Positions 40,430 to 49,957 of a stretch of DNA of 64,000 bases are shown piece after piece. A program made the translations under genes and the position numbers. Source of the DNA: Corynebacterium rhinophilum (GTDB lineage Bacteria; Actinomycetota; Actinomycetes; Mycobacteriales; Mycobacteriaceae); contig NZ_JASPHQ010000009.1 in the NCBI RefSeq assembly GCF_030227225.1, forward strand, positions 1-64,000. Direction: 5' to 3'. The notes below the pieces were generated by a model that made no database searches, had not been told where the DNA came from, and worked only from the letters and a program-made list of their open reading frames with translations. How positions within the stretch are numbered: position 1 is the first letter of the stretch; each line of letters starts with the position of its first letter.

Positions 40430-41098
40430 CTATCCTTGGGGCCGGGTACGCAACGAGTCAGCGGAGACGCCCAAGACCTCACCGATTTCCTCCGCGGATA
40501 ATGCACCCTCGCGCAGTAGGAATGGATGGTCACCGGAGAGGTCGATGATGGTCGAGGGCTTGCCGATGTCCGTTTCTCCCCCGTCCAAATACACAGTGAC
40601 GGCCTTGCCCAATTGAGCCTTGGCCATTTGCGCGGTCGTCGGCGGTTGGTGGCCAGAAATATTGGCAGAAGAAACCGCCATCGGCCCCACCTCGCGCAAA
40701 AGCTCGATGGCAATCGGGTGAAGGGGCATCCGCAGCATGACGGTACCGCGGGTATCACCTAAGTTCCACGGCAGGGACGGGGCCTGAGGCACGACGATGG
40801 ATAGTCCGCCTGGCCAAAAGGCTTCGACGAGGTCGCGGGTGGAATCGGGGTACGAGGCGACGAGGCCGCGAACGGTGTTCCAGGAGCCGACGAGCACGGG
40901 AACCGGCATATCCGGCCCACGCTGCTTGGTGGCAAGCAGATTGGCTACCGCGTCATTATCGAAGGCATCGCAGCCCAAACCGTAAAGCGTATCGGTGGGC
41001 ATGACCACAAGCCGCCCAGACTTGGCGGCCTTGGTGGCGATACTCACGCCTTCCTCACGCTCGGTGTCATCGGCGCAATTATAAATTTTTCCTTGCAT
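40430..41098 (-). CDS. L-threonylcarbamoyladenylate synthase (Sua5/YciO/YrdC/TsaC family)
   Basis: Makes threonylcarbamoyl-AMP from Thr, bicarbonate and ATP for the t6A37 tRNA modification. 222 residues from ATG 41098, preceded by GGGGA. Family motifs are visible: GRLVVMPTDTLYGLGCDA (KxR/S..T site) and MAVSSANISGHQPPTT. It lacks the extra Sua5 C-terminal domain, so it is the short TsaC/YrdC type. It lies 14 bp from the WecA-like gene and downstream of prmC. Confidence 0.88.
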   Translation of the reverse strand: MQGKIYNCADDTEREEGVSIATKAAKSGRLVVMPTDTLYGLGCDAFDNDAVANLLATKQRGPDMPVPVLVGSWNTVRGLVASYPDSTRDLVEAFWPGGLSIVVPQAPSLPWNLGDTRGTVMLRMPLHPIAIELLREVGPMAVSSANISGHQPPTTAQMAKAQLGKAVTVYLDGGETDIGKPSTIIDLSGDHPFLLREGALSAEEIGEVLGVSADSLRTRPQG

Positions 41099-41130
41099 CA
41101 ATAATCCCCTTCTTGCCCGACGGTGATGCC

Positions 41131-41964
41131 TTAGTTTACCGCGCGCTGCGCGGTAATAAAGCGCGGCGTGCCTGTTAAGTCCCTAAGCGGCGCGATATGG
41201 GAAAAGCCACCGTGGTCACGCACCGCATCGCGCACGACATCGCCAGTCGTATCGTCGTGTTCAATCGCCATGACCCCACCAGGCCGCAAAAGCCTGGCGA
41301 TGGTGGGAGTCAACCCGCGGATTACTCCCATGCCGTCATCGCCACCGAAGACAGCCACGTGCGGATCGTGATACACCTCCGGTTGCAGGTTCGGATCTTC
41401 CGGTACATAAGGCGGGTTGGTCACTACGAGATCGACCGTGCCATTCCAATCCGCCAGAGTCTGGCTGTCGGTCGCGTCCGCCTGCACCACCTCTACCCGG
41501 GTGCCGTTGGTATTGGCGCGGGTGAACTCGAGGGCGGCATCGGAAAGCTCGACCGCCCTCACCTCCGCCTGCGGTACGTAATGCTGCAGGTAGAGCGCCA
41601 GCGCGCCCGAACCCGAGCACAAATCCACCATGCGCGGGCCGGGTGCGTGGTGGACCGCCCAATCCGCCATCACCTCCGTTTCCGGGCGTGGAATGAACAC
41701 GCCTGGCCCCACCTTTAGGTCTAGGGGCCCAAACCACGCCGTGCCCAGCACGTATTGCAGCGGCTCGCGCTGTTCCCGTCTACGCAAAAGCGCTTCAAAG
41801 GCCACGTCAAAGCCGGGCATGGGTGGCTCATGCAGCGGAATATTCAAATGCCCGCAGTGAATGAGGTGTGAGATGAGGATGCGCGCATCCCATTCGGGGC
41901 TTCCTACTCCAGCAACGCGAAGGCGCTGCACCCCTTGGCGCAGCGCCTCACCGTACGAATCCAT
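41131..41964 (-). CDS. prmC: Peptide chain release factor N5-glutamine methyltransferase
   Basis: Methylates the glutamine of the GGQ motif in RF1/RF2. 277 residues: N-terminal helical domain (MDSYGEALRQGVQRLR), then the SAM fold with VDLCSGSGALALYL and the substrate-glutamine motif VVTNPPYVPE (NPPY, ~residue 185). It follows prfA, its substrate gene, by 9 bp, which is the classic arrangement. Confidence 0.95.
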   Translation of the reverse strand: MDSYGEALRQGVQRLRVAGVGSPEWDARILISHLIHCGHLNIPLHEPPMPGFDVAFEALLRRREQREPLQYVLGTAWFGPLDLKVGPGVFIPRPETEVMADWAVHHAPGPRMVDLCSGSGALALYLQHYVPQAEVRAVELSDAALEFTRANTNGTRVEVVQADATDSQTLADWNGTVDLVVTNPPYVPEDPNLQPEVYHDPHVAVFGGDDGMGVIRGLTPTIARLLRPGGVMAIEHDDTTGDVVRDAVRDHGGFSHIAPLRDLTGTPRFITAQRAVN

Positions 41965-41973
41965 CGACCGCTA

Positions 41974-43050
41974 TTATCCCTCGGCCTCAAGGCGCTCGGC
42001 GCGCTCCTGGTCCTGCAGAGCCTTGATGAGATCCTGCATATCGCCGTTCAATACGGAATCCAGGTTATTGGCCTTGTAGCCAATGCGGTGATCCGTAATG
42101 CGGTTTTCCGGCCAGTTATAGGTGCGCACGCGCTCGGAGCGGTCCATGGTGCGCACCTGGGAGGCGCGCTGCTCGCCAGCCTCGGCCTCGCGGGCATCGC
42201 GTTCCATCTGGTCCAGGCGTGCCTGCAGCACCTGCAGGGCACGTGCCTTGTTCTGGATCTGCGAGCGTTCCTTTTGGCAGGTAACAATCAACCCCGTGGG
42301 CAGGTGGGTAATGCGCACCGCCGAGTCGGTGGTGTTCACGCCCTGACCGCCCTTACCGGAGGAACGATACACGTCGACGCGGATATCCTTGTCATCGATA
42401 TTGACCGATTCGACCTCTTCGGGCTCCGGGTACACCAGCACACCGGCGGCAGAAGTCTGAATGCGCCCCTGCGACTCCGTAACCGGCACGCGCTGCACGC
42501 GGTGCACGCCGCCTTCGAATTTGAAGACGGACCACGCGCCATCGCGCGTCGGAGACTTAGCGCGGAAGGAGATAGTCATGTCCTTCACGCCGCCCAAGTC
42601 GGATTCGTTAAGGCCCAAGACCTCCCACTTAAAGTCGATCTTATCGGCAAAACGCTCGTACATGCGGGCTAAGTCGCCGGCAAAGAGCGCGGCCTCTTCG
42701 CCGCCGGCACCGGCCTTGATCTCCATGATGATGTCTTCCGAGTCCTGCTCATCGCGCGGGGCGAGCAGGTCAGCCAACTTTTCTTCCAGCTCTTCCACAG
42801 ACTTGGCTAGGCGGTCCGCTTCTTCCTGGAAGTCGTGGTCTTCATAAGCCATCTCCTTGGCGTCCGCGAGATCCTCGCGCGCCTGGGTCAGCTCGTCGTT
42901 GACCATGATGATGGGGCGTAACTCCGCGTACCGCTTGGACAGCTTGCGAAAAGCCTGCTGATCGCCGGCGATTTCTGGGTCGCCCATCTGCATTTCAATG
43001 CCCTGGTATTCCGACACAATGTCATCAACCATGGAAACTTGATTAGACAT
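41974..43050 (-). CDS. prfA: Peptide chain release factor 1
   Basis: Ends translation at UAA and UAG. 358 residues with the GGQ motif in [13 protein letters not shown] (~residue 230). The stop-codon recognition loop reads [12 protein letters not shown] (the family P-x-T in place of the E. coli PAT). The N-terminal coiled-coil domain and C-terminal [12 protein letters not shown] are complete. The start overlaps the rho stop by 8 bp, so translation is coupled to rho. Confidence 0.96.
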   Translation of the reverse strand: MSNQVSMVDDIVSEYQGIEMQMGDPEIAGDQQAFRKLSKRYAELRPIIMVNDELTQAREDLADAKEMAYEDHDFQEEADRLAKSVEELEEKLADLLAPRDEQDSEDIIMEIKAGAGGEEAALFAGDLARMYERFADKIDFKWEVLGLNESDLGGVKDMTISFRAKSPTRDGAWSVFKFEGGVHRVQRVPVTESQGRIQTSAAGVLVYPEPEEVESVNIDDKDIRVDVYRSSGKGGQGVNTTDSAVRITHLPTGLIVTCQKERSQIQNKARALQVLQARLDQMERDAREAEAGEQRASQVRTMDRSERVRTYNWPENRITDHRIGYKANNLDSVLNGDMQDLIKALQDQERAERLEAEG

Positions 43051-44911
43051 AGTCTTCCTCGTCCTTATCCGCTGCCATCGGTGCAGAAGAAGCTACCTGC
43101 ATGAGGAACTCGCCATTCGAGCGGGTCTTCTTAAGCTGCTTGATCAACAGGTCAATTGCCTGGTGGGAATCCAGAGCCGACAGGATGCGGCGCAGTTTGG
43201 TCATGATGCGCGCCTCTTCAGGCACTAGCAGGAGCTCGTCCTTGCGGGTACCGGAGGGGTTGACGTCCACAGCCGGGAATACGCGGCGCTCCGAGATCCC
43301 GCGGTCCAGCTTCAGCTCTGCGTTACCCGTCCCCTTGAATTCTTCGAAGATGACGGTATCGCCGGTAGAACCGGTCTCCACCATCGCGGTGGCGATAATG
43401 GTGAGCGAACCGCCCTCTTCAATATTGCGGGCAGCGCCCAAGAAGCGCTTTGGTGGGTAGAGCGCATTGGAATCCACACCACCAGACAGGATGCGGCCCG
43501 ATGCCGGGGAGGAGTTGTTGTACGCGCGGCCCAAGCGGGTGATGGAATCCAGCAGCACCACGACATCCTTGCCCTGCTCCACCAGGCGCTTTGCGCGCTC
43601 GATGGCCAGCTCGGAGACGGAGGTGTGCTCTGATGGCGGACGATCAAAGGTAGAAGAAATGACCTCACCCTTCACGGAGCGCTGCATGTCCGTGACCTCT
43701 TCAGGGCGCTCATCCACCAGCACCACCATGAGGTAGCACTCGGGGTTATTGGTAGCAATCGCATTCGCGATGTTTTGCAAGATCGTGGTCTTACCGGCCT
43801 TCGGCGGCGAGACGATGAGCGCGCGTTGACCCTTACCAATCGGCATAATCAGGTCGATGACGCGGGTGGTCAGGATCTTCGGGTCCGTTTCCAAGCGCAG
43901 GCGCTGATTGGGATACAGCGGCGTGAGCTTATTAAAGTGCGGGCGCTGCTTTGCCTCTTCGGGATCGATCCCATTGACGGTATCGACCTGCACCAACTGG
44001 TTGTACTTGCGGCGGTTGCGGCCATTGCCGTGCGTGTGGGTAGGCCCAGCCACCTTGACCTGACCGGTAATGGCGTCACCAGAGCGCAGACCCAAACGGC
44101 GCACGATGTTCTTATTAACAAAGACATCCGCATCGCCCGCGCGGTACCCAGTGGTGCGCAGGAACGAGACGTTATTGTCTACGACATCTAAGATGCCGCC
44201 GACAGCCTGCAGCTCATCGCCCTCGCGTACCTGCAGGTCATTGCCGCCGCCGTGGTTATCATTATTGCCCCGGCCACCCCGGCGGTTCCGGCGGTTGCGA
44301 CGGCCACGGCGGTTACCGCGGTCAAAATTATTATCGTCATTGCGATTATTGCGGTGATTATTATCGCCGTTCTTCTCGCCCTGCTTGTCTCCCTGGTTAT
44401 CGGAGCCGTCCTGGGAGTCCTCGCGGCGGTCCTGGTGGCGATTCTGGTTCTGCTCCTGCGCATCACCCCGGTTATTCTCGCCCCGGTTATTGTCCCCCTG
44501 CTCTTGGCGCTCTTGACGGCGGGCGCGATTGCGGCGCGCGCGGCGGGCCTGCGACCGCGACTCATAGCGCTGGTCGTCGCCGTTGTCCTTGCGGTCTTTG
44601 CCGCGGTTGTCCTGCTGTTCGCCGGACTTGCCGTTATCGCTCTCGCCGCGGTCATCCTTCTTGGACGGCTTATCTTTCTGCTTGGCAGGCGCCGCATCCT
44701 TCGCGGGTTTCTCGGCCTTCTCGGCCTTTTCTGCCTGCTCTATTTTTGCCTTCGCCTTTGCGGGAACCTGACCGGTCTTAATGGCGGTGATGAGATCCCC
44801 TTTGCGCAGGGCAGAAACGCCGCGAAGGCCGCGCTCGGCGGCCATTTTGCGCAATTCCGGCAGCTTCAGGGATGCGAGATCCTGTGCCGCGGTGTTGTCC
44901 GTATCGCTCAC
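43043..44911 (-). CDS. rho: Transcription termination factor Rho with long disordered insertion
   Basis: An RNA-dependent hexameric helicase that ends transcription. 622 residues from GTG 44911, with AAAGGA ideally placed upstream. A Rho-N domain ([20 protein letters not shown], residues ~18-45) is followed by a ~175-residue low-complexity insertion (~50-225), first Lys/Ala/Glu then Arg/Asp/Asn/Gly (for example [18 protein letters not shown]), then a cold-shock RNA-binding domain, then the ATPase with [10 protein letters not shown] (Walker A), [12 protein letters not shown] and the [11 protein letters not shown] region. Such insertions are known in high-GC Rho proteins and broaden RNA use or drive condensation. 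Start of the rho-prfA-prmC unit. Confidence 0.96.
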   Translation of the reverse strand: MSDTDNTAAQDLASLKLPELRKMAAERGLRGVSALRKGDLITAIKTGQVPAKAKAKIEQAEKAEKAEKPAKDAAPAKQKDKPSKKDDRGESDNGKSGEQQDNRGKDRKDNGDDQRYESRSQARRARRNRARRQERQEQGDNNRGENNRGDAQEQNQNRHQDRREDSQDGSDNQGDKQGEKNGDNNHRNNRNDDNNFDRGNRRGRRNRRNRRGGRGNNDNHGGGNDLQVREGDELQAVGGILDVVDNNVSFLRTTGYRAGDADVFVNKNIVRRLGLRSGDAITGQVKVAGPTHTHGNGRNRRKYNQLVQVDTVNGIDPEEAKQRPHFNKLTPLYPNQRLRLETDPKILTTRVIDLIMPIGKGQRALIVSPPKAGKTTILQNIANAIATNNPECYLMVVLVDERPEEVTDMQRSVKGEVISSTFDRPPSEHTSVSELAIERAKRLVEQGKDVVVLLDSITRLGRAYNNSSPASGRILSGGVDSNALYPPKRFLGAARNIEEGGSLTIIATAMVETGSTGDTVIFEEFKGTGNAELKLDRGISERRVFPAVDVNPSGTRKDELLLVPEEARIMTKLRRILSALDSHQAIDLLIKQLKKTRSNGEFLMQVASSAPMAADKDEEDYV

Positions 44912-45286
44912 GGATATCCTTTCGTTGCTTGACCAGGTCCATAGTTGGGATCCGCCCTCCCCCACTTCAGGGAAGCTTGGGCGGGTGCACTGGAAGCCGA
45001 TGTGTATTTTTCTTATCTTTTCTCCCTCGTGCCAAGGCGTTAGCGCGCCTTGCCGGGGCAATAAGCATGAGGCCTCTTCCGGTTACCTTAAGGGAAATCC
45101 CCCTTGTAGCCAGTACGCGGGGGCGGAAGAATTCAAGAAACGACTGTGGGCAATGTATAACGATGGGACCTGTCACTGGGCCCGATTGCATAGGATTGGG
45201 AAGATTTTCCCGCTTTCCTATCAGTCGAAGGCAATTATAGCGCATTCGCTTCGCGGTGAGTACTTGGACACCGCTACAGTGGAAGC
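44912..45286. promoter_or_regulatory. Rho leader and divergent promoter region (375 bp)
   Basis: No gene is convincing here. On the minus strand a strong -10, TATAAT (45234-45239), would start a rho message with a leader of about 315 bases. Long leaders are common for autoregulated rho genes. For the plus-strand acyl-CoA ligase, TACAGT at 45275-45280 sits 6 bp before its ATG (45287), consistent with a leaderless start. The leader contains short hairpins (for example GGGAAAATCTTCCC on the minus strand). Confidence 0.5.
45234..45239 (-). promoter_or_regulatory. Candidate rho promoter -10 element
   Basis: Minus-strand GCGCTATAATTGCC contains a perfect TATAAT. No good -35 lies 16-18 bases upstream (TACTCA is nearest), typical for many corynebacterial sigma-A promoters. 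Confidence 0.5.
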
Positions 45287-47074
45287 ATGCTTTCCACGAT
45301 GATGGATATTCCCCTGTCTTTAACCCGTATTTTGGAATACGGCGCGTCAGTGCACGGCAATACCACTGTTACCACTTGGCACGGCGAGGGAACCGGGTCC
45401 GAGTTTGGCCCCGCAGAAAAGGTTACCTTCCGCGATATCGCTGCACGCGCAGCAGCCTTTGCCCATGTTTTACACGATGACCTTGGCATCACCGGCGATC
45501 AGCGCGTGGGTAGCTTCATGTGGAATTGCGCTGAGCACCTCGAGGTCATGTTTGGCTCTGCCTGCAAGGGTGCGGTTTTCACTCCGCTGAATAAGCAGCT
45601 GATGAATGACCAGATTCGCCACATCATCAGCCACGCCGAGGTCTCCGTCATCGTGTGCGATCCCCGGCTCGCCCCGCAGTTGGGCACGGTTTTAAACGGC
45701 GCGCCATCTGTGCATTCGGTGATTTTTACCGGTTCCCAATCGCCGCAGCGCTTTGCCCACCATTTCCCGCGCGGCATCGAGTTTTATTCCTACGAGGCGC
45801 TGCTGGATGGCCGCTCTACCACCTACGATTGGCCCGAGCTCGATGAGCGCACCGCCGCCGCATTGTGTTATTCCACCGGCACCACCGGCGCACCGAAGGG
45901 CGTTTTATACTCCCATCGCTCTCTCTATCTCGAGGCCATGCAGCTGCGTTCCTCGGATTCGCTGTGCATTACCCACGGCGAGACCTTCCTGTGCTGCATT
46001 CCCATCTACCACGTACTGAGCTGGGGCGTTCCCTTTACGTGTTTCATGACGGGCACCCCGCTCGTGCTTCCCGATGCCGATGTCTCCGCCCCCACCCTCG
46101 CCAAGGTCATTGCAGCCACGTCGCCGCGCGTGGCCCACGGCGTGCCCACCATCTGGATCCAGCTCTTCGTGCACTACATGCACAATCCGCCAGAGCGCAT
46201 GACGCTGACAGAAATTTTCGCCGGCGGCTCCCCTGTACCGCCGCAGCTTATCAAGATGTGGGAGGAGCATTACGGCGTCGACGTCGTGCACGTCTGGGGC
46301 ATGGTGGAAACCTCAACGGTCGGCAGCGTCGCCCGCCCGCCACAGGGAGCGTCTGGCGATACCCGCTGGGCTTATCGCATCTCCCAGGGAAAGATCGCCG
46401 CCTCGCTGCAATACCGCGTGGTCAATGACGGCCAAGTGGTATCGAAGACCGACCGCAATGCCGGTGAGCTCCAGGTGCGTGGCAACCTTGTGACCGGTTC
46501 TTATTATCATTCCCCCACCGCTGAGCCGGGTGAAGTGGCTTCCGAGTTCCGCGGCAAGCCGGTCGAGGCCGCGGAATCCAAGTTCACCGCAGATGGCTGG
46601 TTGCGCACAGGCGATGTCGGCTCCGTAACGAAGGACGGCTTCCTCACCGTGGAAGACCGCGCCCGCGATGTCATCCGCTCGGGTGGCGAGTGGATCTATT
46701 CGGTGCAGTTGGAAAACCTCATCATGGCCAATTCAGATGTGGTGGAAGCCGCGGTAATTGGCTACCCAGATAAGCAGTGGGTGGAACGCCCCCTCGCCGT
46801 GACCGTCTTGGATGAACAAGCCTCTCCCACCATCGAAACGGCCGAAAAATTGCGCCAGAGCCTGCGCAAGGAATTGCCTAGCTGGATGCTGCCGGAGTAC
46901 TGGGCCTTCGTAAAGTCGATCGATAAGACCTCAGTGGGCAAGTTTGATAAGAAGGATCTGCGCACCCACTTGGCGGAAGGCGATTACAATATCATCCGCC
47001 TCAAGGGCCCAGGTGAAGCCCAGCGCCTTGACGAAATCAACGAAAGCGATTTTAACCGGGAAAACGAGGAATAA
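45287..47074 (+). CDS. Fatty-acyl-CoA ligase (AMP-forming, FadD family)
   Basis: Activates a fatty acid with ATP and CoA. 595 residues with the AMP-binding signature YSTGTTGAPKGVLYSHRS (~residues 200-220), the GMVETST segment (A5 motif), the hinge GDVGSVTKDGFLTVEDRARD and the C-terminal catalytic Lys in KTSVGKFDKKDLR. The arrangement and length fit medium/long-chain ligases. No fatty-acid neighbours are present. ATG 45287 has no Shine-Dalgarno but a -10-like TACAGT ending 6 bp upstream. Confidence 0.88.
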   Translation: MLSTMMDIPLSLTRILEYGASVHGNTTVTTWHGEGTGSEFGPAEKVTFRDIAARAAAFAHVLHDDLGITGDQRVGSFMWNCAEHLEVMFGSACKGAVFTPLNKQLMNDQIRHIISHAEVSVIVCDPRLAPQLGTVLNGAPSVHSVIFTGSQSPQRFAHHFPRGIEFYSYEALLDGRSTTYDWPELDERTAAALCYSTGTTGAPKGVLYSHRSLYLEAMQLRSSDSLCITHGETFLCCIPIYHVLSWGVPFTCFMTGTPLVLPDADVSAPTLAKVIAATSPRVAHGVPTIWIQLFVHYMHNPPERMTLTEIFAGGSPVPPQLIKMWEEHYGVDVVHVWGMVETSTVGSVARPPQGASGDTRWAYRISQGKIAASLQYRVVNDGQVVSKTDRNAGELQVRGNLVTGSYYHSPTAEPGEVASEFRGKPVEAAESKFTADGWLRTGDVGSVTKDGFLTVEDRARDVIRSGGEWIYSVQLENLIMANSDVVEAAVIGYPDKQWVERPLAVTVLDEQASPTIETAEKLRQSLRKELPSWMLPEYWAFVKSIDKTSVGKFDKKDLRTHLAEGDYNIIRLKGPGEAQRLDEINESDFNRENEE

Positions 47075-47135
47075 TCATCGGCCAGGTTGCGTTGTAGCTT
47101 GGTGTACCTTGTTTCCCACTCTTAGACTGGCAGCA

Positions 47136-48251
47136 ATGACTTCACCAACGCCTTCTTCTTCAGCGGTGTCCCTGCCCCTGCCCACCGTGGGCCGGACGCA
47201 GCCGCCGGAGGATTTACCTGCCGCGGCAAGCGACGGCACCCGCGCCTTGGTTGATCGCTACGGCCGCAGGGCACGCGACCTGCGTGTGTCCCTCACGGAC
47301 CGCTGCAACCTGCGCTGCACGTACTGCATGCCAGCCGAAGGCTTAGAGTGGATGCCCACGCAGCAAACGCTGTCCGATGAAGAGACCATCCGGCTTATCC
47401 GCCTCGGCGTGGAAAAGCTCGGCATCCGCCAGGTGCGCTTTACCGGCGGCGAGCCGCTGCTGCGCAAATCCTTGGAAAAAATCATCGCCGCTACCAAGGA
47501 ACTCACCACGGATGAAGGCATTGCGCCGTCGACGGCGCTGACTACTAATGGGTTGGGCTTGGAAAAGCGCGCCGCAAAGCTTGCCGCAGCAGGCCTCGAC
47601 CGCATTAATATCTCGCTAGATACCATCGATCCACAGCGCTATGCCGCACTCACCCGGCGCGATCGGCTAGCCCACGTGCTCGAAGCCATCGCCGCCGCAG
47701 CCGATGCCGGATTGAATCCCGTCAAGATCAATGCCGTGGTCATGCCCGGCGTCAATGAAGCAGATATCGTCCCGCTGGCGGACTATGCGCTGCACCAGGG
47801 CGCCCAGCTGCGCTTTATTGAGCAGATGCCGCTCGGACCGCGGGAAAAGTGGCGCCGCGAAGACATGGTCACCGCAGATGACATCTTGCACCGGCTACAA
47901 AGCCACTTTTCCATGCGCCCGGCGCGCGAGCCGCGCGGATCAGCCCCGGCCGCTTTATGGGATGTTATCGCCCCCGATGGCACCGCCGGCAAGCTCGGCA
48001 TCATCGCCTCCGTAACCCATCCCTTCTGCGGCGACTGCGACCGCACCCGGCTTACCACCGATGGTGCCGTGCGCAACTGCCTGTTTGGCAATTCCGAAAC
48101 CCAGTTGCGGGATCTCATGCGCTCTGGCGCCAGCGACGAGGAATTAATGGAGGCGTGGGCCGGGGAAATGTGGACGAAGAAACCGGGCCATGGCATTGAT
48201 GATGAGGGCTTTTTGCAGCCGGATCGTCCCATGTCTGCCATAGGCGGCTAA
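47136..48251 (+). CDS. moaA: GTP 3',8-cyclase (molybdenum cofactor step 1)
   Basis: A radical SAM enzyme that converts GTP to the pterin precursor with MoaC. 371 residues from ATG 47136 (MTSPTPSSSAVSLPLPT). An N-terminal Pro-rich extension (~40 residues) precedes the first cluster CNLRCTYC; the second 4Fe-4S ligands are in HPFCGDCDRTRL (with a third Cys in RNCLFG), and the C-terminus ends in GG, required for activity in homologs. The gene starts the Moco cluster after the acyl-CoA ligase. Confidence 0.95.
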   Translation: MTSPTPSSSAVSLPLPTVGRTQPPEDLPAAASDGTRALVDRYGRRARDLRVSLTDRCNLRCTYCMPAEGLEWMPTQQTLSDEETIRLIRLGVEKLGIRQVRFTGGEPLLRKSLEKIIAATKELTTDEGIAPSTALTTNGLGLEKRAAKLAAAGLDRINISLDTIDPQRYAALTRRDRLAHVLEAIAAAADAGLNPVKINAVVMPGVNEADIVPLADYALHQGAQLRFIEQMPLGPREKWRREDMVTADDILHRLQSHFSMRPAREPRGSAPAALWDVIAPDGTAGKLGIIASVTHPFCGDCDRTRLTTDGAVRNCLFGNSETQLRDLMRSGASDEELMEAWAGEMWTKKPGHGIDDEGFLQPDRPMSAIGG

Positions 48252-48262
48252 TCTAATTATTT

Positions 48263-49462
48263 ATGTCCGCATCGCGTTCCATTTCTGAGCACCTTTCCGC
48301 GGTTTTGGCGCTGGCGCCGGCACCGCGCGCAGAGTCCGTACCCGTTGGCCCCGCGCTGTGCGGACGGGTATTAGCGGAGGATGCGACCGCGCGCTTTCCC
48401 GTCCCGCCGTTTGCTAATTCCGCCATGGATGGATTCCTCGTCCGCGCCGTAGATATTGCAGGCGCGGGCCCGTGGACGCTGCCGGTAGCAGGCGATGTCC
48501 CCGCCGGGGCTACGCCCCAGGCAGTTCCCGTCGGTCAGGCGGTGCGCATCATGACCGGGGCCCCGGTGGGCGATGCCACTGGCTTAATCGTCGTCCCAGT
48601 AGAAAACACCACCGTCCCGTCTGGTCCCACGGAGTTGCCGCGCGAGGTCACCATCACCGCCGCGCCTGCAAAAACCCATATCCGCCCCGCTGGAGAAGAT
48701 ATACAACCCGGCACCATAGTTGCCCCTGCCGGCGCCACCGCGAACGCGGCGGTTATCGCGGCGCTTATATCCACCGGCATCTATTCTGTAAAGGCTTACC
48801 GGCGCCCGCGCATCGCGGTGATTTCTTCCGGCAATGAGCTATCCGCCTATCCGGATGAACTCGCCCCAGGGCGCCTGCCGGATTCCAATGGGCCGATGCT
48901 CGCCTCCCTCGCCCACACGGAGTCCTACTCGCACGTGGGCGACGATCCTGCGGAGTTATCCAGATTGTTCGATGAGCTCAGCGCATCCCACGACCTCATC
49001 ATTACCTCCGGCGGGGTATCGGCCGGCGCTTTCGATGTGGTGCACGGGGTGCTGGGCACGGGCGATAATTCGTGGTTCGGGCACGTTCACCAGCGGCCCG
49101 GTGCGCCGCAGGGCATCGGCAGGTGGCGGGGTGTTCCGGTGCTTGCACTGCCGGGCAATCCGGTGGCGGCTTTCGTCGGTTTCCAGCTCTATGCACGCCC
49201 GCTTATCGCCGCCTTATCGGGCCAGCCGCACCCGCGGGAGACCGTGCAGCTGAGTGCGAAGGTGGAGGTTTCGCTGCCATCGGCAAGCGCACGCCCCATC
49301 ATCGTTCCTGTGACCGTAAGCTTTGCGGGAAAGCCCAGGATTACTGGCGCGTTAAGCCGTGGCAGCCACCGGGTGGTCTCGCTGGCCGGTACGAATGGGT
49401 ATTGCATCATTGATGGACCTGCCCCCGCCGCGGGCGAAGAGACCACCGTCTATCTGTATTAA
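48263..49462 (+). CDS. moeA: Molybdopterin molybdotransferase
   Basis: Inserts molybdate into adenylylated molybdopterin. 399 residues with the four MoeA domains: PPFANSAMDGFLVRA (residues ~52-66), GDVPAGATP, HIRPAGEDIQPG, the MoCF-binding domain ISSGNELSAYPDELAPGRLP and TSGGVSAGAFD, then LPGNPVAAFVGFQLY. ATG 48263 lies 11 bp after the moaA stop in an AT-rich spacer (TAATCTAATTATTT) with no Shine-Dalgarno, so an internal leaderless promoter is possible. Confidence 0.94.
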   Translation: MSASRSISEHLSAVLALAPAPRAESVPVGPALCGRVLAEDATARFPVPPFANSAMDGFLVRAVDIAGAGPWTLPVAGDVPAGATPQAVPVGQAVRIMTGAPVGDATGLIVVPVENTTVPSGPTELPREVTITAAPAKTHIRPAGEDIQPGTIVAPAGATANAAVIAALISTGIYSVKAYRRPRIAVISSGNELSAYPDELAPGRLPDSNGPMLASLAHTESYSHVGDDPAELSRLFDELSASHDLIITSGGVSAGAFDVVHGVLGTGDNSWFGHVHQRPGAPQGIGRWRGVPVLALPGNPVAAFVGFQLYARPLIAALSGQPHPRETVQLSAKVEVSLPSASARPIIVPVTVSFAGKPRITGALSRGSHRVVSLAGTNGYCIIDGPAPAAGEETTVYLY

Positions 49463-49477
49463 AGAGGAGAATTTTTC

Positions 49478-49957
49478 ATGGAGTTTACCCACCTCAATTC
49501 CGCCGGCACCGCCTACATGGTCGATGTGACCGAGAAGCAGCCGACCGTGCGCACCGCCACCGCCGAGGGCGAGGTCGCCTGTTCCCCGGAGGTCATGACC
49601 GCGCTGCGCGAGGGCACCGTGCCCAAGGGGGACGTGCTGGCGGTCGCGCGCATTGCCGGCATTTCCGCGGCGAAGAAGGTCCCAGAGCTCCTGCCGCTCG
49701 CGCACACCATTGGCGTGCATGGCTGCGCGGTGGATCTCGAGCTTGCCGATGCCCACGTGAAGATCACCGCCACCGTGCGCACCGCCGACCGCACCGGCGT
49801 GGAAATGGAGGCTCTGACCGCGGTCAACGTTGCCGCCTTGGCGCTCATTGACATGGTCAAGGGCGTCGACCGCTCTGCTTTTATTCGTCGCTGTGGCATC
49901 GTGGCGAAATCGGGCGGGCGCTCCGGCGATTGGTCTAGGACCCTCTCGGAGGCTTAA
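49478..49957 (+). CDS. moaC: Cyclic pyranopterin monophosphate synthase
   Basis: Completes the MoaA reaction to cyclic pyranopterin monophosphate. 159 residues: FTHLNSAGTAYMVDVTEKQP start, the catalytic Lys and His region LPLAHTIGVHGC, and the metal-pocket GVEMEALTAVNVAALALIDM. AGAGGAGAA before ATG 49478 is a strong Shine-Dalgarno. The stop overlaps the mobA start (TAATG). Confidence 0.96.
   Translation: MEFTHLNSAGTAYMVDVTEKQPTVRTATAEGEVACSPEVMTALREGTVPKGDVLAVARIAGISAAKKVPELLPLAHTIGVHGCAVDLELADAHVKITATVRTADRTGVEMEALTAVNVAALALIDMVKGVDRSAFIRRCGIVAKSGGRSGDWSRTLSEA

Noticed and set aside
44235..44765. Tandem DNA repeats within rho
   Set aside because: Codons for Arg, Asn, Asp and Gly recur irregularly. 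No unit of fixed length repeats.
44252..44932. Plus-strand frame encoding a strongly hydrophobic 226-residue protein opposite rho
   Set aside because: It is the reverse reading of the Arg/Asn/Asp-rich Rho insertion, which gives Ile/Val/Leu/Ala by codon symmetry. It has no start signal and no family features.
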